A stretch of DNA of 64,000 nucleotides, from contig CAVRGQ010000009.1 in assembly GCA_963720785.1 (NCBI GenBank), forward strand, positions 620,001 to 684,000, read 5' to 3'. A program made the translations under genes and the position numbers. Source of the stretch: CAVRGQ01 sp963720785. Lineage in GTDB: Bacteria; Actinomycetota; Acidimicrobiia; IMCC26256; DASPTH01. The notes under the pieces were generated by a model. That model was not told the DNA's origin. It did no database searches and saw nothing but the letters and a program-made list of their open reading frames with translations. The stretch's first letter is position 1, and each line of letters begins with the position of its first letter. Shown here piece after piece: positions 36,833 to 46,155 of this stretch.

Positions 36833-37105
36833 TTACTCGAGCTCGGCGAGCGAGTCGTCGACCACGGCGGTGATGCCGGGGACGCGATCCATGATGATGC
36901 GCTCGACGCCCGCCTTGAGCGTCTGGGTGGACACCGGGCAGGTGCCGCACGCGCCGAGGAGCTTCACGTGCACGACGCCGTCGGCGTCGACCTCCTGGAA
37001 GAGGATGTCGCCACCGTCGCTCTGCAGCGCGGGGCGGATGAGGTCGATCGCCTCCAGGACGGCGGTCTCGCGCTCGGCCGGGGAGAGTTCGGTGTCGGTG
37101 GGCAT
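36833..37105 (-). CDS. NifU C-terminal-domain protein (Nfu-type Fe-S scaffold/carrier)
   Basis: 90 residues. One NifU-like domain: IRPALQSDGGDILFQEVD, then LLGACGTCPVSTQTLKAGVE with the CxxC that binds a bridging Fe-S cluster at the dimer interface. It delivers Fe-S clusters to apo-proteins in the cytosol. It lies 27 bases upstream of meaB on the same strand. Confidence 0.9.
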   Translation of the reverse strand: MPTDTELSPAERETAVLEAIDLIRPALQSDGGDILFQEVDADGVVHVKLLGACGTCPVSTQTLKAGVERIIMDRVPGITAVVDDSLAELE

Positions 37106-37152
37106 GACGGTCCCTTCAGAACTACGAGTAATCCCAGTCTAGACCGGGGAAA

Positions 37153-37620
37153 TCACGTCTCCGCGGCGACCTTCAACCGTTCCAGGGTCGTGCGCATGCC
37201 CTCGGCGTTGGTGCGGCGGCGGCCCTTGAACAGCTTCCAGTAGGTGCGCATGGCGAAGTCGTCGGCCGATTCGTAGAACTCGGTGACGTCGGTGGCGGGC
37301 GGCTCGCCCTCCTCCACGTCGGACGGGGCGAGGCGGTATCCCCAGGTCATGAGGTGCTTGCCGGGCTTGCCGACGACGAACGCGAACTCCTGCTCCGGCT
37401 CGCAGCGCACGATCGTGCAGGTGGTCCAGTACACCGGGCCGCGCCCGTTGCGGCGCACGTGCCCCCGGAAGCGCACGCCCTCGCCGGGGCCTTCCGCGTC
37501 GTCGAGCCACTCGGCCTCGAACGTCTCGGGGCTGAAGCGCCCGACGTGGGTGACGTCGCTCACCAGTTCCCACACCTTGTCGGGCGGGGCATCGATACGG
37601 AGGGTGACCGAGTCGCGCAC
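37153..37620 (-). CDS. SRPBCC (polyketide cyclase/START-like) protein
   Basis: 155 residues from GTG 37620. VTLRIDAPPDKVWELVSDVT opens the fold. FEAEWLDDAEGPGEGVRFRG, VYWTTCTIVRCEPEQEFAF and WGYRLAPSDV follow, then the C-terminal helix. This is the common actinobacterial SRPBCC pattern for small hydrophobic ligands. Ligand unknown. It starts 24 bases after the murA stop. Confidence 0.83.
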   Translation of the reverse strand: MRDSVTLRIDAPPDKVWELVSDVTHVGRFSPETFEAEWLDDAEGPGEGVRFRGHVRRNGRGPVYWTTCTIVRCEPEQEFAFVVGKPGKHLMTWGYRLAPSDVEEGEPPATDVTEFYESADDFAMRTYWKLFKGRRRTNAEGMRTTLERLKVAAET

Positions 37621-37643
37621 AGGGTGAGCGTACGCAACGCCTG

Positions 37644-38907
37644 TCAGACGCGCACGCGCACCACGTCGGCGCCGAGCGCGCGCAGCGAACCGGCGAGGTC
37701 GGGATACCCGCGGTCGACGTGGAACGGGTCGAGCACGACCGTCTCGCCCTCGGCCGCGAGCCCCGCGAGCACGAGCGCGGCGCCGGCGCGCACATCGAGC
37801 GCGCGCACGGGTGCACCGGACAAGCGCGGCACGCCTCGGATCACCGCGTGGCGACCTTCGTGGCGCACGTCGGCGCCCATGCGCGCGAGTTCGCCGACGA
37901 AACCGAGCCGGTTGTCGAACACGTTCTCGGTGACGATCGCGGTGCCGTCGGACACCGCGAGCAGTGCCACCGCCATCGGCATGAAGTCGGTGGCGAAGCC
38001 GGGGTACGGCAGTGTGGCGAGGTCGACGGCGCGCAGCCGTTCCTCGGCGCGCGCCCAGATGCCGTCGGGCGTCTGCGAGACCTTCAGGCCCATCTCGGTG
38101 AGCTTCATCACGACAGTCTCGACGTGGTCGAGCCGCGCGCCCTCGATCGTGATCTCGCCGCCGGCGACGCCGCACGCCATGAGCAGCGTGCCCGTCTCGA
38201 TGCGGTCGCCCATCAGCTCGGTGTCGACGGGGTGCAGCCCCTCGACGCCCTCCACCTCGATCGTGGACGTACCTGCGCCGAGCACCTGCGCGCCCATGCG
38301 GTTGAGCATCGCCGCGAGATCGGTGATCTCCGGCTCGCGCGCGGCGTTCTCGATGACGGTCTGACCCTTGGCGAGCACCGCGGCGGTGAGGAGGTTCTCC
38401 GTGGCTCCGACGCTCGGGAACTCCAGCACGACGCGGGCGCCGTTGAGCCGGTTGGTGCGCGCCTCGATGAAGCCGTGGACGACCTGCAGCTCCACGCCCA
38501 TCAGCTCGAGGCCCCGGAAGTGCATGTCGAGCTTGCGCGATCCGATGTTGTCGCCGCCCGGCATCGCGACGCGCGCCTGACCGCAACGGGCGAGCAGGGG
38601 GCCCAACACGTTGACCGACGCGCGCATGCGCGTGACCAGTTCGTAGGGTGCCTCGGCGTGGAGGTCGGAGGTCGCGTCGATCGACAACTCGCGGTGGACC
38701 GGACCAGTCGACCTCGGCACCGATGGCGCGCAACACCTCGATCATCACGTCGAGATCCGCGACCGGGTCGACGTTGCCGATGGTGGTGCGGCCCGGCGCG
38801 AGCAGCGCGGCGGCCATCTGCTTGGTGCCGGAGTTCTTGGTGGCGCCCGACACGCGTACGGTGCCGTGCAGCGGTGCACCGGCGCGCACGACGAAGGAGT
38901 CGACCAT
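37644..38907 (-). CDS. murA: UDP-N-acetylglucosamine 1-carboxyvinyltransferase MurA, frameshifted
   Basis: First committed step of peptidoglycan synthesis, PEP + UDP-GlcNAc. N-terminus MVDSFVVRAGAPLHGTVRVS and GATKNSGTKQMAAALL in one frame; one extra base at about 38697-38703 separates AEVDWSG from HRELSIDATSDLHAEAP. The corrected length is about 420 residues, normal. In the active-site loop the sequence is MPGGDNIGSRKLDMH: the Cys of E. coli MurA (Cys115) is Asp, as in M. tuberculosis, so fosfomycin would not be expected to alkylate it. An essential single-copy gene is unlikely to be truly broken. It starts 14 bases after the cyclase stop. Confidence 0.92.
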
Positions 38908-38921
38908 GGCCTGCTCCGGTC

Positions 38922-39453
38922 CTACTCCACGAAGCTGAGCGGGAGGTCGTCCTCGAGCTCGGGCGTCGTGTCGAGGCGCCACACGGGGAACGGCGCCACG
39001 ATGCCGGGCAGCTGACGCTCGCCGAGTGACACGATCGGGTAGTCGTCGCCGAGCGCGTCACGCACCTCGTCGGACACCAGCACCTCACCGGGCGCGGCGG
39101 CGTCGCAGAGGCGCGAACGCGAGGTTGATCGACATGCCGATGAAGTCGTCGCCCTCGAAGATGATGACCTTGCCGGCGGCGATGCCGGTGCGCAGGGGCA
39201 GCACGATGTCGGCGCTCTCCATCCGCTCGACGAGGTCGAGCACGGTGTCGACGATGGGACGCACGTCGGTGGCCACGAACATGCAGCCGTCGCCGAGCCA
39301 CTTGCCGACGCGCGTGCCGTGATCGGGTGACAGCCCGCGCACGATGGCCCGGAACGTCGACAGCACCTGGAGCGCCTCGTCGTCGCCGAGGGTGTCGTTC
39401 ATGCGCGTGAAGCCGCACATGTCGACGAAGGCGAAGCACCGGAAGACGCGCAT
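38922..39453 (-). CDS. Class III adenylate/guanylate cyclase domain protein, frameshifted
   Basis: About 176 residues. CFAFVDMCGFTRMNDTLGDDEAL has the first metal-binding Asp of class III cyclases. GKWLGDGCMFVATD has the second. MSINLAS would continue as RLCDAAAPGEVLVSDEVRD (the NxxxR region) after removing one extra base at 39116-39117; as given, the frame derails there. It is a single cyclase domain without sensor or membrane parts, so it probably works as a homodimer. It directly precedes murA. cAMP or cGMP cannot be decided by eye. Confidence 0.82.
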
Positions 39454-39511
39454 GCCCCATTGTGGCCGACGCCGACCGCGTCAGCGAGGGTTCAGGCTCG
39501 TCACCCGGATG

Positions 39512-39997
39512 TCAACCGCCGCCGGTGGGGTCGACGCTGTAGACGTTGTAGAGCAGCTCCGCGCCCCGCTTGCGGTGGGCGTCGACCTGCTTCCCGACCG
39601 CCTTCAGCGCATCGCGGAGCTTGGGCTCGGTAGGCCCGGCGCCGTTGGCCCCGAGCAGCTCACCCGCCCGGGCCATGGCCGAGGCCACGACCACGTGGTC
39701 GCGACGGAGGTGGTCGACCTCCGAGGCGGCCGCCTCGGGGTTGTCGGCGACCAACTCCTCGAAGAGCCCGTCTTCGTCCTCCGTGAAGCGCACGTGGGCC
39801 AGCCAGGCGTCCTGGAGCTCGGCCAACGACTTCGCGACGGCGTTGCACCAGTCGTGATCGCCTTCCGCGCCCTCGAGGCTCGGTGCATCGACCGCGGCCC
39901 GGAACGCGGCGGTGGCGTCGCGCAGGCGCCCCCGCTGGGGACCTACCCGCTCGTGCGCGCGCATGCGCTCCTCCGCTCCGAGGTTGGAACCGGCCAT
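39512..39997 (-). CDS. Hemerythrin-like HHE-domain protein
   Basis: 161 residues, all helical. WLAHVRFTEDEDGLFEELV and EVDHLRRDHVVVASAMARAG resemble the metal-ligand helices of hemerythrin HHE proteins (His and Glu spaced along four helices), with further His in EGDHDW and ERMRAHERV. Such proteins bind a di-iron centre and sense or carry oxygen or NO. Not all canonical ligands could be assigned. It is separated from the cyclase gene by 58 bases. Confidence 0.6.
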   Translation of the reverse strand: MAGSNLGAEERMRAHERVGPQRGRLRDATAAFRAAVDAPSLEGAEGDHDWCNAVAKSLAELQDAWLAHVRFTEDEDGLFEELVADNPEAAASEVDHLRRDHVVVASAMARAGELLGANGAGPTEPKLRDALKAVGKQVDAHRKRGAELLYNVYSVDPTGGG

Positions 39998-40240
39998 GGC
40001 AGTCCTCCCGTCCCGAGACCTCCGCCTCGATCCGTCCCGAGGCTCCCGCCTCGATGATCCGGCCCCACGGCGATCGCCACGGGGTGGTGGGGTGTACCCG
40101 CTTCCGCTCGGGTACGTGCTGCCGGGGCGCCGTTGCTCCGGTGCGCTATTGAGCGCGCGCCGAGAGGGTTCCCGTCAAGGGACTTCCGTCAAACACCTGG
40201 TCAATTCTTGCGAAGTCGACCGTTCTCGGGCGACGCGAGC
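39998..40240. other. 243-base gap with short repeats
   Basis: No gene seen. Two adjacent 24-base imperfect copies (40010-40033 and 40034-40057, about 19 of 24 identical) lie just upstream of the hemerythrin-like start. An inverted repeat, GTACCCG (40094-40100) / CGGGTAC (40109-40115), follows with an 8-base spacer. Either could be regulatory for the minus-strand gene. Confidence 0.5.
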
Positions 40241-40936
40241 TCAGGTCAGGCCGCCCACCCAGCGGGCCGACACCTCGGCCACCTCGGCGAGCACGTCGTC
40301 GGTGGTGCGGCCGCTCGACTTCAACGGCCGGTACCCGTGGTCGGCGGTGTCGATCCAGTAGAACTCGACCGGGCCCGCCACCTTGCGGGCCGCCCGGGTG
40401 AGCGCGGGGCGCGACCCGAGCGAGTCGCGAGTGCCGCTCGCGAACAGCACCGGCACCTGCAGCCGCGGGAAGTGCTCGGTGCGGGGCTGGTCGGGCTTGC
40501 CCGCGGCGTGCAGCGGATAGGCGAGGAACAACAGACCGAGCGCGGGCAGCGGGTCGTCGGCGTCGCCGACGACGAGCGAGCAGTACCGACCACCCATCGA
40601 GCGGCCGCCGAGCACGAGCCGTTCCGGCGGCAGCTTGGCCCGGCGGGCGAGTTCGGCGGCGGCTTCACGCGTCGCGGCGGCGAGCACCTTCGGACGGTCG
40701 GGCGCCTTCTTGCCCGCGCTGCGGTACGGGTAGTTGAAGCGCAGCGAGGGGATCCCCGCGGCTGCGAGCGCGTCGGCCACCGCGAGGAGCGCGGCACCGT
40801 GCATGTCGGAGCCCGCGCCGTGCGCGAGGAGCACCGCGCGGTCGGTGCGGCGAGCGACGCCGCGCTTCGTCGTCTGCCACCCGTACTCGGTCACGAGCTT
40901 GCCGATCGTCGTGGCGGTCGTCGGTCCGGTCGTCAT
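40241..40936 (-). CDS. Alpha/beta-hydrolase of the KANL3/Tex30 type
   Basis: 231 residues from ATG 40936. LLAHGAGSDMHGAALLAVAD, LGGRSMGGRYCSLV (GRSMGG nucleophile elbow), PVLFASGTRDSLGS (Asp) and DTADHGYRPLKSSG (His) give a full Ser-Asp-His triad. The HGAGxxM and GRSMGG motifs mark the KANL3/Tex30 dienelactone-hydrolase-like family; substrate unknown. ATGA overlap with the S9 peptidase gene. Confidence 0.83.
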   Translation of the reverse strand: MTTGPTTATTIGKLVTEYGWQTTKRGVARRTDRAVLLAHGAGSDMHGAALLAVADALAAAGIPSLRFNYPYRSAGKKAPDRPKVLAAATREAAAELARRAKLPPERLVLGGRSMGGRYCSLVVGDADDPLPALGLLFLAYPLHAAGKPDQPRTEHFPRLQVPVLFASGTRDSLGSRPALTRAARKVAGPVEFYWIDTADHGYRPLKSSGRTTDDVLAEVAEVSARWVGGLT

Positions 40937-42819
40937 GTCGTCACCCATTTCGCGAGGAAGGCCTCGATCCGCTCGAGCACGTCGGTCACGGTGTCGGGAC
41001 GCGACCAGCCGTGCCCCTCCCCCTCGTACACGTGGTGCTCGACGGGAGTTCCCGCGGCCAGCAGCGCGTCGACGAGACGCTGCGCCTGCGCGGGCGGCAC
41101 CACCTTGTCCTGGTCGCCCTGCAGCACGAGCACGGGCACGGTGATCTCCGACGCGCGGTGCACCGGTGAGCGGTCGCGGTAGAGATCCGCGCACTCGGGC
41201 AGCGGCCCCACCAACGTGTCGAGGTAGCGCGACTCGAAGCGGTGCGTGGTGGCCGCGAGATCGAGCAGGTCGGTCACCCCGTAGAGGCTCACGACCGCCC
41301 GCACGACCGACGGAACCGCCGCGCCGACGAGCAGCGCGGTGAAGCCGCCCGCGCTGCCGCCCATGACGCCGACGCGTCCGCCGTCGACCGCTCCCCGCTC
41401 GGCGAGCGCGCGGATGCCGGCGACGGTGTCGGCGACGTCGACGCTCCCCCAGCCGCCGTCGGCCGCCCGGAGATAGGCGCGTCCGTACCCGGTGGAACCG
41501 CGCGGGTTCGGGGCGAGCACCGCCCAGCCGCGCGACAGGAACCAGCGCACGCGCGGCGTCCAGCCCACCACCGCCTGGTCGGTCGGTCCCCCGTGCACGT
41601 CGACGAGCAGCGGCGGCGGCGTGGCGAGGGGTGCGAGCGGGTGCCAGAGGATGCCGTGGATGGTCGCGCCGTCGTCGGCGGTCCACGTGACCGGTTCGGG
41701 CTCGGGCAGGTCGAGGGCGTCGAGCTCGCCGGGCGCGCCGCGCGCGACCGAGCGCCGACCGGTGCTCCCGTCGCCCGCGGGGTCGAACACGGTGACCTGC
41801 GGCGCGGTGCGCCCGCCGCTGCGCACGCACGCGATGCCCGGCGCGCCCCATTCGATGCCGTGGTGCCAACCCTTCGACCGTTCGCGCACCGTCGCGTCGG
41901 CGACGTCCACCACGACGAGCCGGCCGAAGCCGTCCTCGTTGCGGTTCAGCGCGATCGAATGCGAGTCGGGCGACCACGCGTACGAACGTTGCCCCGGACC
42001 CCACGCCGGTTCGGCGTGCTCGTGTGACTCGTCGAGGAGCGGACGCGCGTCGCCGACCGCTCCGTCGGCGTCGACCGTCGCCACCCACACCTGCATCCAA
42101 CCGTTCGCGTCGCTCACCCACGCGAGCTTCGAACCGTCGGGCGAGAAGCGCGGCTGCGCGACCGCGTGCGGGTGCGCGGCATCACCGCCTCCCGCGACGA
42201 CGCGACGTTCCGCGCCGTCGGCGCGCGCGACCACGATGCGAGCGTCGTCCCACGGCATCGCCGGCAGGTCCCACTCGTGCCACGCGAGCCAGGCACCGTC
42301 GGGCGACCACACCGGGTCCCACGCGTAGTCCGCCGTCGAGACGGTCACCGGAGGCGCGCTGCCGTCGGACGGCACGACCGCGACGGCACAGGAGTCGTCG
42401 GTCTCCAGCACGAACGCGACGCGTCCGCCCGAAGTCGGGCTGGCCGCGCACAACGGCGCGGCGGCGGTCCCCTCGGTCGTGAGCTCCCGGACGGGGCCGC
42501 CGTGGCGGGAGATGACGAACAGGCGGCCGTCGACGCCCGCGTAGACGACCTCGTCGGCTCCCGGCTCCCCGGAGCCGGTGGGGGCCGGCGCCCAGCACCA
42601 GCCGCCCCCGCCGTACGAGCCGAGCCGGGTGACGGGCACCGCGGCGGTGACCTGCAGTGGCGGCCCCGTGCCGTCGGCGGGGGCCACGAAGAGGTCCACG
42701 ACGCCGCCGGCGACCTCCAGCCAGCCGAGATGGGCGCCGTCGGGCGACCACCGGGCCTCGCCGAGGCCCCGCGACCGGGCGACTGCGGCGGCGGACAGTG
42801 CCGTGGGGTGCTCCGTCAT
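40933..42819 (-). CDS. S9-family prolyl oligopeptidase-like serine peptidase
   Basis: 628 residues. An N-terminal WD40-like beta-propeller (repeats with WSPDGAHLGWLE, WSPDGAWLAWHE, FSPDGSKLAWVS, WSPDSHSIALN) gates a C-terminal alpha/beta-hydrolase domain. The latter has VDVHGGPTDQ, GVMGGSAGGFTALL (nucleophile Ser), LQGDQDKVVPPAQ (Asp) and YEGEGHGWSRPD (His). No signal peptide, so it is a cytosolic acylaminoacyl- or dipeptidyl-peptidase-type enzyme. First gene of the two-gene unit. Confidence 0.92.
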   Translation of the reverse strand: MTEHPTALSAAAVARSRGLGEARWSPDGAHLGWLEVAGGVVDLFVAPADGTGPPLQVTAAVPVTRLGSYGGGGWCWAPAPTGSGEPGADEVVYAGVDGRLFVISRHGGPVRELTTEGTAAAPLCAASPTSGGRVAFVLETDDSCAVAVVPSDGSAPPVTVSTADYAWDPVWSPDGAWLAWHEWDLPAMPWDDARIVVARADGAERRVVAGGGDAAHPHAVAQPRFSPDGSKLAWVSDANGWMQVWVATVDADGAVGDARPLLDESHEHAEPAWGPGQRSYAWSPDSHSIALNRNEDGFGRLVVVDVADATVRERSKGWHHGIEWGAPGIACVRSGGRTAPQVTVFDPAGDGSTGRRSVARGAPGELDALDLPEPEPVTWTADDGATIHGILWHPLAPLATPPPLLVDVHGGPTDQAVVGWTPRVRWFLSRGWAVLAPNPRGSTGYGRAYLRAADGGWGSVDVADTVAGIRALAERGAVDGGRVGVMGGSAGGFTALLVGAAVPSVVRAVVSLYGVTDLLDLAATTHRFESRYLDTLVGPLPECADLYRDRSPVHRASEITVPVLVLQGDQDKVVPPAQAQRLVDALLAAGTPVEHHVYEGEGHGWSRPDTVTDVLERIEAFLAKWVTT

Positions 42820-42929
42820 TGCGCTCAGGTTAACGATGGCCGGAGGAGGGGGCAGATGTCCGGTTCCTCCCGGTTACGGATCAGTAACTTTCGACGGGCG
42901 TACTCGGTTTCTGCGAGACTCGTCGGCTC

Positions 42930-44222
42930 ATGACTTTCCCGGACTCGTCTCCAGAGCACCTCCGCATCGCGTGGCTCGTCTACCGCGGCAACCCCCACTG
43001 CGGCGGCCAGGGTGTGTACACCCGCTACCTCGCCCGTGAGCTCGCCGAGCTCGGGCACGAGGTCACCGTCTTCTCCGGGCAGCCCTACCCCGAGCTCGAC
43101 GACATGTCGCAGCTCACGCAGGTGCCCAGCCTCGACCTCTACCGCCCCGAGAACCCGTTCCGGATCCCGTGGCCCTGGGAGTTCAAGGACTCGATCGACC
43201 TGCGCGAGTTCGGCCTGATGTGCTCGGCCGGCTTCCCCGAGCCCTACACGTTCAGTCTGCGCGTGCGTCGAATGCTGGCCGACCGCCGCGGCGACTTCGA
43301 CATCATCCACGACAACCAGTGCCTCGGCTCCGGCCTCGTCGGCATGATGGACGACGGCTGGCCGGTGCTCTGCACGCTGCACCACCCGATCACCGTCGAC
43401 CGCGACCTCGACCTCGAGCACACGAAGAGCGCGTACCGCCGGTGGACCCTGCGCCGCTGGTACGGCTTCCTCGGCATGCAGATGCAGGTCGCACGCCAGA
43501 TGCCGCGAGTCGTCACGGTGTCGGAGTCGTCGAAGCGCGACATCGTCGCCCAGATGGGTGTCGACGCGGACCGTCTGCACATCGTGCCGGTCGGGGTCGA
43601 CCCGAACATCTTCCACCCCATGCCCGAGGTGGCGCGCATCCCCGGGCGGCTGATGACCACCACCAGCTCCGACGTCCCGATGAAGGGACTCGTGCCGCTG
43701 CTCGAGGCGATCGCCAAGATCCGCACCGAGCGCGACGACATCGAGCTGGTCTGCATCGGCAAGCCCAAGGACAAGAGCTCCATCCCGGGCGTGATCGAGC
43801 GCCTCGGCCTCCAGGACTGCGTCCGCTTCGTGTCGGGGGTGTCCACCGAACGCATCGTGGAGCTCTACGCCGAGGCGGAGGTCGCGGTCGTGCCGTCGCT
43901 CTACGAGGGCTTCTCGCTCCCGGCGATCGAGGCCATGGCCTGCGGCGTGCCGCTCGTCGCCACCACCGGCGGCGCACTGCCGGAGGTGGTCGGCACCTCG
44001 GAGGAGACGGGCCTGCTCGTCCCGCCGAACGACCCCGAGGCGCTCGCCCACATGATCAAGCGTGCCCTCGGCGACGCCGAGCTGCGCGCCCGCATCGGTG
44101 AGGCCGGACGCGCCCGGGTGCTGCAGAACTTCACCTGGCGCCAGACCGCGATCGGCACGGTGGAGAACTACCGGATCCTGCTCGAGGACCGTGCCGCCGG
44201 CCGTCTCCCCGCCCGCGTCTGA
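42930..44222 (+). CDS. GT4-family glycosyltransferase
   Basis: 430 residues. GT-B fold: IAWLVYRGNPHCGGQGVYTR at the start, VVTVSESSKRDIVAQMG, VPVGVDPNIFHP, then C-terminal EGFSLPAIEAMACGVPLVAT (the E-x7-E nucleotide-sugar motif). It is probably a retaining transferase using a nucleotide sugar in the cytosol. Its start lies 110 bases from the divergent S9 gene. It leads a tight three-gene unit with a methyltransferase and a toroid protein, which suggests the product is a methylated glycan or glycolipid. Confidence 0.88.
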   Translation: MTFPDSSPEHLRIAWLVYRGNPHCGGQGVYTRYLARELAELGHEVTVFSGQPYPELDDMSQLTQVPSLDLYRPENPFRIPWPWEFKDSIDLREFGLMCSAGFPEPYTFSLRVRRMLADRRGDFDIIHDNQCLGSGLVGMMDDGWPVLCTLHHPITVDRDLDLEHTKSAYRRWTLRRWYGFLGMQMQVARQMPRVVTVSESSKRDIVAQMGVDADRLHIVPVGVDPNIFHPMPEVARIPGRLMTTTSSDVPMKGLVPLLEAIAKIRTERDDIELVCIGKPKDKSSIPGVIERLGLQDCVRFVSGVSTERIVELYAEAEVAVVPSLYEGFSLPAIEAMACGVPLVATTGGALPEVVGTSEETGLLVPPNDPEALAHMIKRALGDAELRARIGEAGRARVLQNFTWRQTAIGTVENYRILLEDRAAGRLPARV

Positions 44223-44232
44223 GAGGGACCAC

Positions 44233-44949
44233 ATGCTGACCGTCGACTTCGACCGCTTCGGGCTCCAGCCCGGCATGCGCCTGCTCGACATGGGGTGCGG
44301 CGGTGGTCGCCACACGTTCGCGGCGATGCGCCGTGGCGCGGTGGTCACCGCGCTCGACTACGACGCCGCGGAGCTCAAAGAGGTTGCGTACGTCCGCACC
44401 ACCATGAGCGATGCCGGCGAGATCGCCGCCGACGCCGGCAGCGGCGAGGTGAACGGCGACGCGCTCCGCCTCCCGTTCCCCGACGACACGTTCGACCGCA
44501 TCATCGCGTCGGAGGTGCTCGAGCACCTCTGGGACGACGAGCGCGCCATCAGCGAGCTGGTGCGCGTGCTGCGCGTCGGTGGCCGCCTCGCGGTGACGGT
44601 GCCCACCCGCTTCCCCGAGCGCGTGTCGTGGGCGATCAACCCGAAGTACTTCGACACGCCCGGCGGCCACGTGCGCATCTACCACCAGCACGAGCTCGAG
44701 CTGAAGCTCGAACGCGCGGGCCTGATCATGAAGGGCAGCCACCACACGCACGCCCTGCACTCGCCGTACTGGTGGCTCAAGTCCGCGTGCGGGATCGACA
44801 ACACCGAGGCGTTGCCGGTGCGCAAGTACCACGACCTCCTCACGTACCAGATCGTGAAGCAGCCGAAGTGGCTCGACCGCCTCGACCGCACGCTCAACCC
44901 CGTGCTCGGCAAGAGCCTGATCGTCTACACGCAGAAGGTGGCCCGATGA
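44233..44949 (+). CDS. Class I SAM-dependent methyltransferase
   Basis: 238 residues from ATG 44233, with GAGAGGG as a good ribosome site 10 bases after the glycosyltransferase stop. LQPGMRLLDMGCGGGRHTFAA is motif I. NGDALRLPFPDDTFDRIIAS, EVLEHLWDDERAISELVRVL and RVGGRLAVTVP follow. The C-terminal part (YHQHELELKLERAGLIM) resembles small-molecule or sugar methyltransferases. ATGA overlap with the next gene. Confidence 0.88.
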   Translation: MLTVDFDRFGLQPGMRLLDMGCGGGRHTFAAMRRGAVVTALDYDAAELKEVAYVRTTMSDAGEIAADAGSGEVNGDALRLPFPDDTFDRIIASEVLEHLWDDERAISELVRVLRVGGRLAVTVPTRFPERVSWAINPKYFDTPGGHVRIYHQHELELKLERAGLIMKGSHHTHALHSPYWWLKSACGIDNTEALPVRKYHDLLTYQIVKQPKWLDRLDRTLNPVLGKSLIVYTQKVAR

Positions 44950-46086
44950 CCGGTGTCCACGAGCTCCCCGAGATCCCCGGGGTCATCACGCGCGCGCAGA
45001 TCGCCGAGACGGTCGACGCGATCACGTCGGTGCAGCTGCCCGACGGCAACGTGCCCTGGACGCCCGGGCAGCACACCGACCCGTGGAACATGGTCGAGGC
45101 GCTGATGGCGATGACCCTCGGCGGTCGCATCGAGGAGGCCCGCGCGGGCTTCGAGTGGCTCGCGGGCAAGCAGCGCAGCGATGGCGCGTGGCACGCCTAC
45201 TACCTCGGCGAGGAGGTCGAGGACCCCACCCTCGACACCAACGTCACCTGCTACGTCGCCACCGGAGCGTGGCACCACCACCTCGTCACCGGCGACACCG
45301 CGTACCTGCGGAAGCTGTGGCCCGTCGTCGAGGCGGCGATCGACTTCGCCCTCGACTTCCAGCGCGAGACCGGCGAGATCGCGTGGCGCGGCGACGACCC
45401 CGACGACGGCGCGCTGCTCACCGGCTCGTCGAGCATCCACCACAGCCTCAAGTGCGCCATCGCGATCGCGGAGCGCCTCGGCCACGAACGCCCCGACTGG
45501 GAGCTCTCCCTCGGTTCCCTCGCGATCTCCATCGCGCACCGCCCCGACGTGTTCCTCGACAAGGACCGCTGGGCGATGGACTGGTACTACCCGATCCTCG
45601 GCGGCGTACTGCGCGGCTACCCCGCGCACGCCGCGTCTCACCAAGGGCTGGGGCACGTTCGTCGTCGACAACCGCGGCTCGCGCTGCGTGTCCGACCGCC
45701 CGTGGGTCACCGCCGCCGAGACGTGCGAGCTGGTGATGTCGCTCGACGCGGTCGGCGGTCACGAGCACGCGCACATGCTGCTGCGCTCCGTGCAGTTCCT
45801 CCGCGCCGAGGGTGGCGGCTACTGGACCGGCGCCAACTTCGAGGGCGACGCCTTCCACCTCGACGGCGAGCTCTACCCGGTGGAGCAGCCCACGTGGAAC
45901 TCCGCGGCCGTGGTACTCGCGGCGAACGCTCTCGCGGGCGACGGCCCGACCGCGGGCCTGTTCCGCGGGGAGCGTCTGCCCGAGGGCCTCGGTGCCGACG
46001 AGCTGCTCGCCGCCGGTGTCGAGATCGAGAAGGCCCGCGCGGCCCGTTCGAGTCTGCACGCCGCCGAAGCCGACAAGTCCTCCTGA
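44946..46086 (+). CDS. Alpha-toroid (prenyltransferase/squalene-oxidase-repeat-like) protein, frameshifted
   Basis: About 379 residues after removing one extra T at about 45637, which separates LRGYPAHAA from LTKGWGTFVVDN. It is helical, with repeated W and Q/DG motifs (VQLPDGNVPWTPGQHTDPW, LAGKQRSDGAWHAYYLG, FQRETGEIAWRGDD, RAEGGGYWTGANF) as in terpene-cyclase-like and (alpha/alpha)6 toroids. The DxDD motif of cyclases is not seen, so a glycan- or lipid-binding or hydrolase role is open. Coupled to the methyltransferase by ATGA. The function is unknown. Confidence 0.72.
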
Positions 46087-46105
46087 CCGCGAACTGGCTG
46101 ATCCC

Positions 46106-46154
46106 GAACTGGCGTCAATCCCTGCCCATAGTGGGCAGCAACTGACGCCGGTTC
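46106..46154. repeat. Nested intergenic palindrome B
   Basis: Outer arms GAACTGGCGTCA (46106-46117) and TGACGCCGGTTC (46143-46154) pair at 11 of 12 bases. Inside, CTGCCCA (46122-46128) and TGGGCAG (46132-46138) pair perfectly around TAG. It shares the TGGCGTCA ... TGACGCC outer core and a central ATAG with the element at 34085-34134, and likewise sits between two convergent genes. Confidence 0.8.
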
Positions 46155-46155
46155 G

